DNA of 64,000 nt from Larkinella rosea (GTDB taxonomy: Bacteria > Bacteroidota > Bacteroidia > Cytophagales > Spirosomataceae), in NCBI RefSeq assembly GCF_003858635.1, contig NZ_RQJO01000007.1, positions 621,941-685,940 on the forward strand. Reading direction: 5' to 3'. A model generated the notes under the pieces. The model was not told the DNA's origin, did not search any database, and saw nothing but the letters and a program-made list of their open reading frames with translations. Every line of letters starts with the position of its first letter. Position 1 is the stretch's first letter. Position numbers and translations under genes: made by a program. Positions 32,909-42,059 of the stretch are shown one piece after another.

Positions 32909-33691
32909 TTACATGGTTAATGAGATCAAACTAGATGGGTCAATCTTGGTTTTGATGTATTTGCCGGCCCGGCCCAACACTTCCATGATGGTGAGCGACG
33001 CTTCCAATCCCATGTTATTAACCACATAATCACCGGCAAACAAACCACCATTTGGCTGGAGAATTGAGCTGATCAACGATGCGTGTCGGGCTTCAACCGA
33101 AACAATTTTTCCGGCCAGATTCAGATAAAGCAAAGCAGCAGCTTTTGACTCCGGAGTCGAGCCCAACTGGATATATGGCCCAACACCGTTGTAAGCAGCC
33201 ACGCCGGTATCCTCCAGAACGCGGGCGATGTTCAATACTTCGCGCTGATTTTTGAAGTCGATGCTGCTCACGTCGAATTCCAGTTCTCCGATGGCATTAC
33301 CGCCCAGCGCTACTTTGAAAAATTCGCGGTGAACCAGCTCGTGATCGTGAATATCCTTGAAAATTTTCTCCGTTGTCGGATCATTTTTGAATGTGCCTTT
33401 TTCAACTACCGTGTAGTAAAAAGCGGTTTCCAACTGCTCCAACGCGTAGGCATAATTCAAAATAGCAATGTTGCCCATTCCAAAACTGACGGCGCCGTCT
33501 GCGCCAACCCGCGCACCGGAATTGGCAGCCGGAGACATGTCATTTATTGAGTTTTGGCAAGCGGTCATAAAAGCTGCCGCCGAAACTGTGGTCAACCCTA
33601 ATGCACGCAGAAACATCCGGCGTTCAACCGATGGAATTGCGGGTACACTCGGTCCTTTTTTGGGGGTAGAGGTACTTGTTAATTCTTTCAT
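32909..33691 (-). CDS. Exported ferritin-like domain protein (first of pair)
   Basis: 260 residues from an ATG at 33691 (MKELTSTSTPKKG). ERRMFLRALGLTTVSAAAFM is a Tat-type signal ending in the lipobox-like MTACQ, so it may be a lipoprotein. The ferritin-like helices are ILNYAYALEQLETAFYYTVV, IHDHELVHREFFKVALGG, VLNIARVLEDTGVAAYNGVG and KIVSVEARHASLISSIL. The pattern of Glu/His ligands matches the downstream paralogue. The pair is common in Bacteroidota; a role in desiccation or oxidative stress is only suggested by the family name. Confidence 0.85.
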   Translation of the reverse strand: MKELTSTSTPKKGPSVPAIPSVERRMFLRALGLTTVSAAAFMTACQNSINDMSPAANSGARVGADGAVSFGMGNIAILNYAYALEQLETAFYYTVVEKGTFKNDPTTEKIFKDIHDHELVHREFFKVALGGNAIGELEFDVSSIDFKNQREVLNIARVLEDTGVAAYNGVGPYIQLGSTPESKAAALLYLNLAGKIVSVEARHASLISSILQPNGGLFAGDYVVNNMGLEASLTIMEVLGRAGKYIKTKIDPSSLISLTM

Positions 33692-34068
33692 AAGAAAAGT
33701 GAATTTGTTAATAGGGTGTATAAATGAATTTTCATTCAAGACACCCATACGAACGACGCATCCCGGTTTTTGGATTTCAGAAAGGTGAAAAAATATTGAT
33801 TAAGGCCGATATTCGAGGGAACGGGATACCTAAAGGCCTGATTTGAAGCGTAGAAGCCAATTTTGGCAAAAAAATAGTTTGAATGGCGATGCGGAAAACC
33901 GTCCGGCCAGGCAGTTGCAGGATACGGAAAAATTTTACTCCTCCCAACCTTTTGGCTTTATCCGCAAATCAGGTGGGGAACATGGCGGATAATAATGGCT
34001 GTGGAAGGCAGTTCTGTACGATTTGCGGCAGGTTGTAACTAATTTTTCAGGAAGATCAGAATTTTTAG
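33692..34068. other. Intergenic region, nothing recognised
   Basis: About 380 bp between two minus-strand transcripts. No reading frame, RNA gene, clear terminator or TAnnTTTG box is convincing. It must contain the promoter of the ferritin-like pair. Confidence 0.35.
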
Positions 34069-35202
34069 CTACTCAGGAATGGATGGTGTGCTGGTCAAAA
34101 CCGGTCCGTGTGTTTGTTGAATAACACCGCGCAGCAACGGTTTAAAAGCACCAAAAGCCAAAACCGCCATTTCCGAAAGCCACTTGTCACCGAAAAGCCG
34201 CTGCACGCTCCGGCCCACCCAAAGACGACGGGCAAACCGGCTTTTCCATTCTTTTTCGTAGCGTTGTTCCAGTTGCTCACGGGTTCGTTTGTTTCTCAAA
34301 TAACTGGAAGACAGCTGGCCTAACAGTTTGCCACTGTGAATGGCCATCGCCATGCCGTTTCCGCAGAGCGGAGTGATCAAGCCCGCCGAATCTCCGGCCA
34401 TCAGGACGTGCTGTTCGACGGCGCGTTTGTTGGCGAACGAAAATTCGTTGATGACCTCCGGCTTTTCATACAGAAAATCCGCGTTTTCATAAATCCGCTT
34501 CAGATGCGGATTTTGGAATAAAACCGCTCGTTCCAACGCCGGAATGGTGCCAAACGCCCGCAGATCAGCGCGTGTCGTCAGGTAGCAGAGGCAGAATTTG
34601 TCGTCTTCGATGGACGATAACCCGCAGTAGCCATTCCTGAAATTATGAAGCGAGATGGTGTTGGCAGGAGCATCGATTCGGATGTGGTATTTGACGCCGA
34701 CGTAAGGCGATGCATTTTGCAGAAACGACCGTTGCAATTGCTTGTCAATTTTTGACCGTTTTCCATAAGAACCAATTACTAGCCGGCTGGTAATCGACTG
34801 ACCATCATTGAGTTCAACCGAAAACGTATTGTTCGTAAATAGTACATTTTCAGCTTGTTTCCCCAGTAAAAACCGAACCCCCGCCGATTGAGCCAATTGA
34901 TAAAGACTGGCATCGAGGGTATACCGGCTGAGACCAAAACCGCCCATATCCAGTTGGGTTTCGAGCAAACGGCCCGATGGAGCGGAAAACTGAAACCGGT
35001 CAATGTGCGTCGCGCCCAGCGTTTGCAGGTCAACGCCCAGCGATTCGAGGTAAGGTCGCACTTCATTCGAAACGTATTCACCGCAGACTTTGTGAAACGG
35101 GTAGGTTTTCCGCTCGATTACCGTCACCGAATGCCCGGCCCGCGCCAGTTCCAGTCCGCTGATCAATCCGGCCAAACCGCCCCCAATGATGATAGCATCC
35201 AT
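34069..35202 (-). CDS. Geranylgeranyl-reductase-like FAD oxidoreductase
   Basis: 377 residues. The N-terminal FAD fold begins IIIGGGLAGLISGLELARAG, followed by the family-specific HKVCGEYVSNEVRPYLESLG. The second FAD motif is VLMAGDSAGLITPLCGNGMA with MAIHSGKLLG after it. The GGR family reduces isoprenoid double bonds, but close relatives act on lipids, aromatic polyenes or unknown substrates. ATG 35202 (MDAIIIGGG) gives the normal family N-terminus. It is divergent from the GH13-like gene. No pigment genes are visible nearby. Confidence 0.88.
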   Translation of the reverse strand: MDAIIIGGGLAGLISGLELARAGHSVTVIERKTYPFHKVCGEYVSNEVRPYLESLGVDLQTLGATHIDRFQFSAPSGRLLETQLDMGGFGLSRYTLDASLYQLAQSAGVRFLLGKQAENVLFTNNTFSVELNDGQSITSRLVIGSYGKRSKIDKQLQRSFLQNASPYVGVKYHIRIDAPANTISLHNFRNGYCGLSSIEDDKFCLCYLTTRADLRAFGTIPALERAVLFQNPHLKRIYENADFLYEKPEVINEFSFANKRAVEQHVLMAGDSAGLITPLCGNGMAMAIHSGKLLGQLSSSYLRNKRTREQLEQRYEKEWKSRFARRLWVGRSVQRLFGDKWLSEMAVLAFGAFKPLLRGVIQQTHGPVLTSTPSIPE

Positions 35203-35315
35203 GCTGACGGACCAGTTACAGTCGCTAAGTTTAAAGGGAATTTGGTAAATGTAGCGAAACTTCACGGTTGGATAAACAAAAACGAGCAACCGGCGGACAG
35301 TTGGAAAAACCGTCC

Positions 35316-35323
35316 TACCTTTG
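35316..35323 (+). promoter_or_regulatory. Putative -7 box very close to the GH13-like start
   Basis: TACCTTTG ends four bases before the ATG at 35328. If used in the ordinary way, transcription would begin at about the start codon, giving a leaderless mRNA. No well-spaced -33 box is seen. Confidence 0.4.
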
Positions 35324-35327
35324 CGAC

Positions 35328-37313
35328 ATGTCGACAACGTTTCAAGATTTCCAGAACGACTGGCAGCAGAATTTTGCCGCGTATATCGACGATTATCAAT
35401 CCGGTCGACAGTCGTTCATTCCCCATTTGTTGCCCGGGCACGCGGTTCGGTTTCCGGTGTATCAGACGCTGGACATTCTGGCGGGGCGCTTTGGATTTGC
35501 CACCGTTCAGCAGGCACTCGATCCAACCTATACGGTGACGAGCCCGGTTGCGGGCCAGATGAACGGTAACTGGCTGAAAAAGACCCGAATGGCGGGAGTT
35601 AATGTCCGCACGATCGGGACGTTCTGGAATGTCGTCAACTACGTTTTGACGCTTCCTGCCGTTCACAACAGCATCCATTTACTGCCGATCTGGGAACCCG
35701 GCGTGGTGGGGAGTCTGTACGGCATGATCAGCTGGAACATCAATCCGGAGTTTTTTAGTGATGACTTGTATCAGGTGCTCACCCATCTGGATACACCCGA
35801 AAAACAACTGAAAATCGTTGTCAATCTGCTGCACCTGATGGGTCGTACAGTAGGGATGGACGTGATTCCGCACACGGACCGGTTTTCGGAAATGGTGCTT
35901 TGTGAACCCGAACTTTTCGAGTGGGTTCGTCGCGAAGGTCCGGTGCTGGTCGATACCTCCGAAGCGGTTTGCGGCCAGGTGAAACAGGCCATTCGGCAGT
36001 GGGGAGAAAAATACTGGCATTTTAGCGGTGACATCCCGTTTACGCCCGAAACCCTTTTTGGCGAAGTTCGTGACTACGACGGTCGGCTCAAACGCAGGCT
36101 GTCGCTGATTAAATACCTGGTGGAACTCGGTTTTGAAACCGTACCGATGACCATGGGGCCGCCTTACCGGGGACTGTACAGCAAACCGGATCGGTTCGTG
36201 GTCGATGAATACGGCCAGAAATGGTATGAATACGGTTTTTCGGAGCCGCAGCCCATGTCACGGGTGTTCGGTCCGCTGACCCGTTATAAGTTCTACCACA
36301 CCCAATCCGACGATCATACCGGCCCCCTGGATTTCGACGAACCCAATTCGGAAGCCTGGGCGTACGTTTGCCAGCATTATTTCGAGTGCCAGCAACGGTA
36401 TCATTTTGATTTTATGCGGGGCGATATGGCGCACGTTCAAATGCGCCCCGATGGCGTTCCCGAGCAGATTGTCGATTTTTATGATCCCTTGCGGACCATC
36501 AAACGGTATATTCAGACGCAGGGCGTTCTCTACTTCGGTTTTTTTGCCGAGACTTTTCTGGCTCCACCTGACACGATGGGGTACGGCGATGAAATAGCGC
36601 ATCTGGAAGCGATTGAAGCCGACACCACACTGGGCGATTTGCAGTCGACAGTTGTTAACTCGTCCGAGTTTCTGGCGCGCTTCCAATCGTATCTTGAACT
36701 GGCTCAAAACCGCCGGTTTTCGCCCAGTTTCACGGTCATGACGGCGGATAAGGACGATCCGCGCTTCGACGTATTTTATCGAACCGGGAACATTACCCGG
36801 TACTTTATTGCCTTATTTCTGAGCGCTTTACCGAGTTATGTGGGGCTCGGGTTTGAGGTCCGTAACCGGCATGAAGGGCGGGGAAAGAATGAAGAATACA
36901 GCAAATTATACGTGTTCAGCATTCAGAACGATTCCGAAACCGATAAGGTGACGCACGGCCCATTCCGTTGGGGGCAAAACGGCGAACAATTCCGGACGGT
37001 GTTACAACTGCGGTTTTTGGCGGATACAATTGGGTCGGAAATGCTGGAAGAACCCGTTCGCTGGCTGATTCCGCTCGATCCGACCGGTTTTCAGCCGGTT
37101 ATCGCCTGGACCCAGCAAGCCAACCCGAGGTACGTTTTTATGGTTAATCTGAATCAGGAAGAGTCCGTTCAACCTGTTTTGCTACCGACTGAGGTGGCAG
37201 ATCGTCTGGAATTGGTGCTCGACACCAGTAGGGATTCACTAACTGGTCAGGATGAAGTTGATCGGCTGCCGATTTTAGATCCCGGCGTCTGTCGGGTTTA
37301 CCAGGTTTTATAG
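35328..37313 (+). CDS. GH13-like (alpha-amylase clan) protein
   Basis: 661 residues, no signal peptide. It has an alpha-amylase-type TIM barrel: HLLPIWEPGVVGSLYGMISW near residue 120, GMDVIPH (177-183) at the place of conserved region I, FDFMRGDMAH (360-369) with Arg364 and Asp366 fitting the RxD nucleophile motif, and FFAETF with Glu408 at the acid/base place. The usual NHD transition-state motif is not apparent; FYRTGNITRYF occupies that zone. It may act on alpha-glucans or a small sugar. An MFS carrier follows after 5 bp, which suggests an uptake-plus-breakdown pair. Confidence 0.75.
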   Translation: MSTTFQDFQNDWQQNFAAYIDDYQSGRQSFIPHLLPGHAVRFPVYQTLDILAGRFGFATVQQALDPTYTVTSPVAGQMNGNWLKKTRMAGVNVRTIGTFWNVVNYVLTLPAVHNSIHLLPIWEPGVVGSLYGMISWNINPEFFSDDLYQVLTHLDTPEKQLKIVVNLLHLMGRTVGMDVIPHTDRFSEMVLCEPELFEWVRREGPVLVDTSEAVCGQVKQAIRQWGEKYWHFSGDIPFTPETLFGEVRDYDGRLKRRLSLIKYLVELGFETVPMTMGPPYRGLYSKPDRFVVDEYGQKWYEYGFSEPQPMSRVFGPLTRYKFYHTQSDDHTGPLDFDEPNSEAWAYVCQHYFECQQRYHFDFMRGDMAHVQMRPDGVPEQIVDFYDPLRTIKRYIQTQGVLYFGFFAETFLAPPDTMGYGDEIAHLEAIEADTTLGDLQSTVVNSSEFLARFQSYLELAQNRRFSPSFTVMTADKDDPRFDVFYRTGNITRYFIALFLSALPSYVGLGFEVRNRHEGRGKNEEYSKLYVFSIQNDSETDKVTHGPFRWGQNGEQFRTVLQLRFLADTIGSEMLEEPVRWLIPLDPTGFQPVIAWTQQANPRYVFMVNLNQEESVQPVLLPTEVADRLELVLDTSRDSLTGQDEVDRLPILDPGVCRVYQVL

Positions 37314-37318
37314 ATGGA

Positions 37319-38536
37319 ATGAGTTACGGAAATCAACAAAAGATGGGAATAGCCGCCCCTTCAGCGCAGGCCGTAGCCAAAGCGCGAATAGCCACTCAGC
37401 TGATTTTTCTGGTTTGTGGCCTGGGCATGGCGAGTTGGGCTCCGATGGTGCCCTACGCAAAAGACCGTTTGGGGCTGAATGACGCCAACCTGGGTTTTTT
37501 ACTGCTGTTATTGGGCGGTGGAGCTATGTTGATGATGCCGATTTCGGGCTGGCTGGTGGGCCGATTTGGCAGCCGCATCGTCATGGCCAGTGCCGCAGTC
37601 GTTTTAGCCATTGCGCTGCCCCTGCTACTCATCCTGCCCTCGACTCCGGCCATGGCGGTGGCGCTTTTTATATTCGGGTCGTGTGTCGGAACCATCGACG
37701 TAGCCATGAATGCGCATGGCGTTCAGGTGCAAAATTTGTACGGAAAGCCCATCATGTCGTCGATGCACGGACTGTTTAGCGTGGGAGGGCTGCTCGGTTC
37801 CCTGGGTTTGGGTTTTTTGATCAAACTGGGGCTCAATCCCGTGCATGCCGCAGTCAGTATCGCGGTGCTGATGATTGGCATCACGTTAACTCAATTCAAA
37901 TTCTTGTTTCCGCCTTCCGTTGAGCAGCAGGCGATTGTCCGGTTTTCGGGGTCAGAAAAACCGGCGCAGACTAACCAGCGGTTTCATTGGTTGCAGGGGA
38001 GTGTTTTGTTTCTGGGCATCATGTGCTTTGCGGTTTTTCTGGCGGAAGGAGCGATCCTCGACTGGAGTGCCATCTACCTGCGCGACATCAAAGGCATTGA
38101 ACCGGAGTTTGCGGGAGCAGGGTATGCGGCTTTTTCAGTAGCCATGGCCGTGATGCGGTTGGTCGGCGATCGGCTTGTGGCCCGGTTAAACAGCAAATCG
38201 GTGGTGGTGGGCGGGAGTTTGATTGGGGCTGCCGGTTTGGGAATCGCGGTTTTAAGCCCCTGGGTAATCGGAGCGCTGGCTGGTTTTGTGCTGCTAGGCA
38301 TCGGAGCAGCCAATATTGTGCCCATTTTTTTCAGCGAAGCCGGCCGTCTCCCCGGTATTTCACCGACGGTGAGCATTTCGGCCATTACGACAATTGGGTA
38401 CACCGGCATGCTGGCAGGCCCGGCCATGCTGGGTTACATCGCCCAACAGTTTTCACTTTCCATCGCTTTAGGATTTCTGGCGTTGCTCCTGGTGCTGGTT
38501 GCGCTGAGCTATGGTGTCAAGGGGAAAACCAATTAA
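37319..38536 (+). CDS. MFS transporter, YbjJ/FucP-like
   Basis: 405 residues with about 12 membrane helices. LGMASWAPMVPYAKDRLGLN follows the first helix, the loop GWLVGRFGSRIVMASAAVVL is the MFS motif A, and FGSCVGTIDVAMNAHGVQVQ with MSSMHGLFSVGGLLGSLGLG is characteristic of the YbjJ group. The substrate is unknown. It lies 5 bp after the GH13-like gene, making a two-gene operon closed by a strong terminator, so a sugar is a reasonable guess. Confidence 0.88.
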   Translation: MSYGNQQKMGIAAPSAQAVAKARIATQLIFLVCGLGMASWAPMVPYAKDRLGLNDANLGFLLLLLGGGAMLMMPISGWLVGRFGSRIVMASAAVVLAIALPLLLILPSTPAMAVALFIFGSCVGTIDVAMNAHGVQVQNLYGKPIMSSMHGLFSVGGLLGSLGLGFLIKLGLNPVHAAVSIAVLMIGITLTQFKFLFPPSVEQQAIVRFSGSEKPAQTNQRFHWLQGSVLFLGIMCFAVFLAEGAILDWSAIYLRDIKGIEPEFAGAGYAAFSVAMAVMRLVGDRLVARLNSKSVVVGGSLIGAAGLGIAVLSPWVIGALAGFVLLGIGAANIVPIFFSEAGRLPGISPTVSISAITTIGYTGMLAGPAMLGYIAQQFSLSIALGFLALLLVLVALSYGVKGKTN

Positions 38537-38620
38537 ATTCCTTTTTATTTCTCGCCCTAATTTCGGTTAACAGAAAGAATGATTCAACTTAATTTCGGCT
38601 TCAACAGCCGTATAAAAAGA

Positions 38621-38647
38621 AAACCCGGATGGTTTAAATCCGGGTTT
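38621..38647. terminator. Bidirectional terminator between the MFS gene and ferritin
   Basis: Perfect arms AAACCCGGAT (38621-38630) and ATCCGGGTTT (38638-38647) with a 7-nt loop. T-rich sequence follows on the plus strand (TTTTTTCAG) and TTTTTATACGG on the minus strand. It separates convergent genes. Confidence 0.85.
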
Positions 38648-38691
38648 TTTCAGTCAATATAGTAAGCTATAATGAGTAATGAGTTCTTCAA

Positions 38692-39228
38692 TTACTGGGC
38701 TTCCACATCGCCATAGGTAATTTTCGGAATGGCTTTGTCGATCATGTAACGACCGACGCCTTCTTCGCCAATCACATCGAATAATTCGATGGCGCGACGG
38801 GCCACATATTCTTCTTCAATTTGCTCCTTCACAAACCACTGCATGAATTGATCCGTGGCGAAATCGTTCAGCTGACGGGCAGTTCCAACAATGCGGTTGA
38901 TGGAGTTACTAACGGCAATTTCCTGTTGAAGAGCCAGTTCAAATACATCCCGGAAACCGTCGAAATCTTGGGGAACGTTGGTTATTTCGGGCGAAATGGC
39001 GTGGCCACCCATGTCGGAAACGTAATTGAACAGTTTCAGCATGTGGTTCCGTTCTTCGTTTGATTGCTTATAGAAATAACCAGCGCTAAAGTCAAAACCG
39101 TTGCGGTCGCACCAGGCAGCCATTGCCAGATAAATAGCTGAAGAGTGGGCTTCCATTTTTATTTGTTCGTTGAGGATTCGCTCGATTTCTTCCTTGAGCG
39201 AGGTTCTCATTCTAACCAAGTCTTTCAT
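38692..39228 (-). CDS. ftnA: Ferritin (iron storage)
   Basis: 178 residues, the size of bacterial ferritin subunits. The ferroxidase-centre residues are all present: Glu in NEQIKMEAHSSAIYLAMAAW, the ExxH in NEERNHMLKLF, Glu in ALQQEIAVSNSI and Gln/Glu in FVKEQIEEEYVARR. It forms the 24-subunit cytoplasmic cage that oxidises and stores iron. Start ATG 39228; MRTSLKEE at 39210 is an alternative. Monocistronic, with a long upstream spacer. Confidence 0.95.
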   Translation of the reverse strand: MKDLVRMRTSLKEEIERILNEQIKMEAHSSAIYLAMAAWCDRNGFDFSAGYFYKQSNEERNHMLKLFNYVSDMGGHAISPEITNVPQDFDGFRDVFELALQQEIAVSNSINRIVGTARQLNDFATDQFMQWFVKEQIEEEYVARRAIELFDVIGEEGVGRYMIDKAIPKITYGDVEAQ

Positions 39229-39429
39229 CGTTTTATCAGTTTTTGGTTCTTGACCAGATGGGCGGATTATTTCCTTTTCTGTTACAAGAATACTGAATTC
39301 AACCGAAAAAAGTTTTGAGCCTCAGAAATTTGGAAACAGTCTAATTGCAGTGATTCAATCGATTGCAGGTTTGATAAAAACGAACCCGAAGCGGTTTTTG
39401 GGAAAAGAATAGACTGACTACACGGTTAA

Positions 39430-39783
39430 CTAGAAAACCAGCGTGCTGTAAAGCCGTTCGTTCAGGAGGGTATTCAGGTCGAGCACAAACCGGGTACCGG
39501 CCAGCAGGTCGCGCAGGGCGATGAGATCACACAGACCCAGCACAAAAAGATGGCCCGTGCGGGGCGCATCGATCACTTCAACGTCGTAGGCGTCGTCGGT
39601 GTTGAAAATCATGGTATGAATATCCACTGAATCAACCCGCTTTTTGAACGTCAGAAAATCGGAAATCCGGAGCGAAACCCGTGTTTCTCCGAACTGAATG
39701 ATAATCCGATTGGTTGTATCGCATTGATAGGTCGTGCCTTTGGTGTTGGCAAACAATTCAGTTAAACGATGGGTATTCGACAC
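39430..39783 (-). CDS. Hypothetical protein
   Basis: About 117 residues if it starts at GTG 39783; a TTG at 39867 would add 28 residues that look non-coding in character (Phe/Val-rich, no signal). The conserved-looking part includes RIIIQFGETRVSLRISDFLT, DIHTMIFNTDDAYDVEVI and GHLFVLGLCDLIALRDLLAG. Soluble, alpha/beta in pattern. No family is recognised. It is monocistronic, divergent from the radical SAM gene. Confidence 0.6.
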   Translation of the reverse strand: MSNTHRLTELFANTKGTTYQCDTTNRIIIQFGETRVSLRISDFLTFKKRVDSVDIHTMIFNTDDAYDVEVIDAPRTGHLFVLGLCDLIALRDLLAGTRFVLDLNTLLNERLYSTLVF

Positions 39784-39990
39784 GGATGATACAAAATAGA
39801 AACAGTGAACAACAAACCAGTACGCGTTTGACTCCGTAAAAGTACAATTGGAATGCAAACGTGTCAAGATTAATTTGAAACTATTCTAAATAAATTTATT
39901 TGAATAACGTATTGAAAGTAGTGAATAGTGTCTGAACGTCAGCGAACTGGAAAATGCCGGGCGGTTTGTTCGCATTTTTCAGACCGAACG

Positions 39991-40023
39991 TTGTTCAATC
40001 CGTGGTGGTTTCGGCTACCTTTG
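39991..40023 (+). promoter_or_regulatory. Promoter of the radical SAM gene
   Basis: TTG (39991-39993), 22-bp spacer, then TACCTTTG (40016-40023), a full -7 match. The expected start of transcription leaves a leader of about 16 nt. Confidence 0.55.
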
Positions 40024-40045
40024 TTCCATATCTTGATGAATCCGC

Positions 40046-41068
40046 ATGAATCGTAATCTGGTAGATGGCCTGAATTTTTTCTCGAAAGTGACGCCGAAGC
40101 GTGCCTGGAATGCGTTAAAAGTATTGTCGAGTTACTACGAGTCGAAGTGGACCGGAAAGGCGGTTCACCGGGGTTCGCCCATTGCCATTTCGTTTGAGCC
40201 AACCACTTCCTGCAACCTCCGCTGCCCCGAATGTCCGAGCGGTTTGCGGTCGTTTACACGCCCGACGGGTATGTTGCCCGCCGATCTGTTCAAGCAGACG
40301 ATTGACGAAATTGCCGACACCCTGTTATACCTGACGTTTTATTTTCAGGGCGAACCGTATTTGCATCCGGACTTTTTAACGCTGGTCGGTTACGCATCCC
40401 AAAAAGGAATTTATACCGGCACCTCCACCAATGCTCATTACCTGACCGATGCGAACGCGAAAAAAACCGTGGAATCGGGATTGGACCGGCTGATCATTTC
40501 GATCGACGGCACCACGCAGGAGACCTACCAGCAATACCGCGTGGGAGGGAAGCTGCACAAGGTGATTGAAGGAACGAAGAACATCATCAAGTGGAAAAAA
40601 GCGCTGAAGTCGAAAACGCCCCACGTCATTTTCCAGTTTCTGGTGGTCAAACCGAACGAGCACCAGATCGCCGACGTCTATCAACTGGCCAGGGAACTGG
40701 GCGTGGATGAGGTTGGATTGAAAACCGCCCAGATTTACGACTTCGAACACGGCTCCGACCTGATGCCGACCATCGATAAATATTCCCGGTACGAAAAGAC
40801 CAGCGATGGGACGTACGCCATTAAAAACGCATTGGATGGCCATTGCTGGAAAATGTGGCATTCCTGCGTCATTACCTGGGACGGTCTGGTGGTGCCCTGC
40901 TGTTTCGACAAGGACGCTCATTACCGGCTGGGTGATCTGAAAGAACAAACGTTTGCGCAATTGTGGGACAGCGGCCCGTATCAGCAATTTCGGCAAACCC
41001 TCATTCAGTCGCGCTCCGGAATCGAAATGTGTAAAAACTGCACGGAGGGAACGCAGGTCTGGGCCTGA
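40046..41068 (+). CDS. Radical SAM protein with SPASM domain
   Basis: 340 residues. The [4Fe-4S]-AdoMet motif is CNLRCPEC (Cys56, Cys60, Cys63), followed by FYFQGEPYLHPDF and LIISIDGTTQETYQQYRVGG. The C-terminal SPASM region has CWKMWHSC, VVPCCFD, LGDL and MCKNC, enough for auxiliary clusters. Such proteins mature peptides or modify enzymes. No precursor peptide or partner is adjacent, so the substrate is unknown. It has its own promoter, and the parAB block follows. Confidence 0.9.
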   Translation: MNRNLVDGLNFFSKVTPKRAWNALKVLSSYYESKWTGKAVHRGSPIAISFEPTTSCNLRCPECPSGLRSFTRPTGMLPADLFKQTIDEIADTLLYLTFYFQGEPYLHPDFLTLVGYASQKGIYTGTSTNAHYLTDANAKKTVESGLDRLIISIDGTTQETYQQYRVGGKLHKVIEGTKNIIKWKKALKSKTPHVIFQFLVVKPNEHQIADVYQLARELGVDEVGLKTAQIYDFEHGSDLMPTIDKYSRYEKTSDGTYAIKNALDGHCWKMWHSCVITWDGLVVPCCFDKDAHYRLGDLKEQTFAQLWDSGPYQQFRQTLIQSRSGIEMCKNCTEGTQVWA

Positions 41069-41160
41069 TAACAAATAAATAATATATCCGGAAACCGCAG
41101 CAGGTAACGGTATAGACACTCAGATGGTTAGCCCAAGAATTGGTGGCTGCGTTTTTTTAT

Positions 41161-41191
41161 CCGTGAAACATTTTCAAAAAAACCGTGAAAC
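41161..41191 (+). promoter_or_regulatory. Direct repeat resembling parS half-sites upstream of parA
   Basis: CCGTGAAAC occurs at 41161-41169 and again at 41183-41191, a 22-bp register or about two helical turns, 57-87 bp before the parA ATG. CGTGAAAC is the right half of the classical parS consensus, but the left halves are not conserved. It could be an operator bound by ParA/ParB or another factor. Confidence 0.35.
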
Positions 41192-41247
41192 GTTCCTTGC
41201 TTTAGAATAAGCATCTGCGGATATTTGGGTCTGTAACAAACAAACCC

Positions 41248-42036
41248 ATGGGTAAAGTTATTGCCATTGCTAACCAAAAGGGGGGCGTCGGGAAAACCAC
41301 CACAACGATCAATCTGGCCGCCAGTCTGGCCGCTCTCGAGTTTCGAACGTTGATTGTCGATGCTGATCCTCAGGCCAACTCCACGTCGGGTCTGGGTTAT
41401 AATCCGAAAGAAATTGAGAACAGCATTTACGAGTGCATGATCGAAGACATTCGCACCCGTGATGCCATCATTCAAACCGATTTTCCCAACCTGGATTTGC
41501 TGCCTTCCCACATTGATCTGGTGGGGGCGGAAATTGAGATGATCAATCTCAAAAACCGGGAGGAGAAAATGAAAGAGGCTTTGCACGATGTGAAAGAAGA
41601 ATACGATTTCGTCATCATCGACTGCTCACCCTCCCTCGGCCTGATTACCATCAATAGCCTGACGGCCGCCGATTCGGTCATTATTCCGGTTCAGTGCGAG
41701 TATTTCGCCCTCGAAGGTCTCGGTAAGTTGCTGAATACCATCAAGATCATTCAGTCGCGGTTGAACACGTCGCTGGCCATTGAAGGAATTCTGCTGACGA
41801 TGTACGACTTACGGGTTCGGTTATCCAATCAGGTGGTGGGTGAAGTAACGGCCCACTTCCAGCAGATGGTTTTCAACACCATTATTCCGCGCAACATTCG
41901 TCTGAGTGAATCACCCAGTTTCGGATTACCGGTTTTGGCGCAGGACGCCGACAGCAAAGGCGCCATCAGCTATTTGAATCTCGCCCGCGAAATTCTCATT
42001 AAAAATGGCCGGTTGCCACAGGATCAGACCGTATAA
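41248..42036 (+). CDS. parA: Chromosome partitioning ATPase ParA (Soj)
   Basis: 262 residues. Deviant Walker A is ANQKGGVGKTTTTINLAASL, followed by LIVDADPQANSTSGLG and VIIDCSPSLGLITINSL (Walker B). SLTAADSVIIPVQCEYFALE and IIPRNIRLSESPSFGLPV are typical of chromosomal ParA/Soj. It drives origin segregation with ParB. It opens the run parA-parB-DUF5683-dapB-lepB. Plasmid origin is unlikely given the housekeeping context. Confidence 0.96.
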   Translation: MGKVIAIANQKGGVGKTTTTINLAASLAALEFRTLIVDADPQANSTSGLGYNPKEIENSIYECMIEDIRTRDAIIQTDFPNLDLLPSHIDLVGAEIEMINLKNREEKMKEALHDVKEEYDFVIIDCSPSLGLITINSLTAADSVIIPVQCEYFALEGLGKLLNTIKIIQSRLNTSLAIEGILLTMYDLRVRLSNQVVGEVTAHFQQMVFNTIIPRNIRLSESPSFGLPVLAQDADSKGAISYLNLAREILIKNGRLPQDQTV

Positions 42037-42059
42037 TATCCAACACGAATCAAGCAGCC

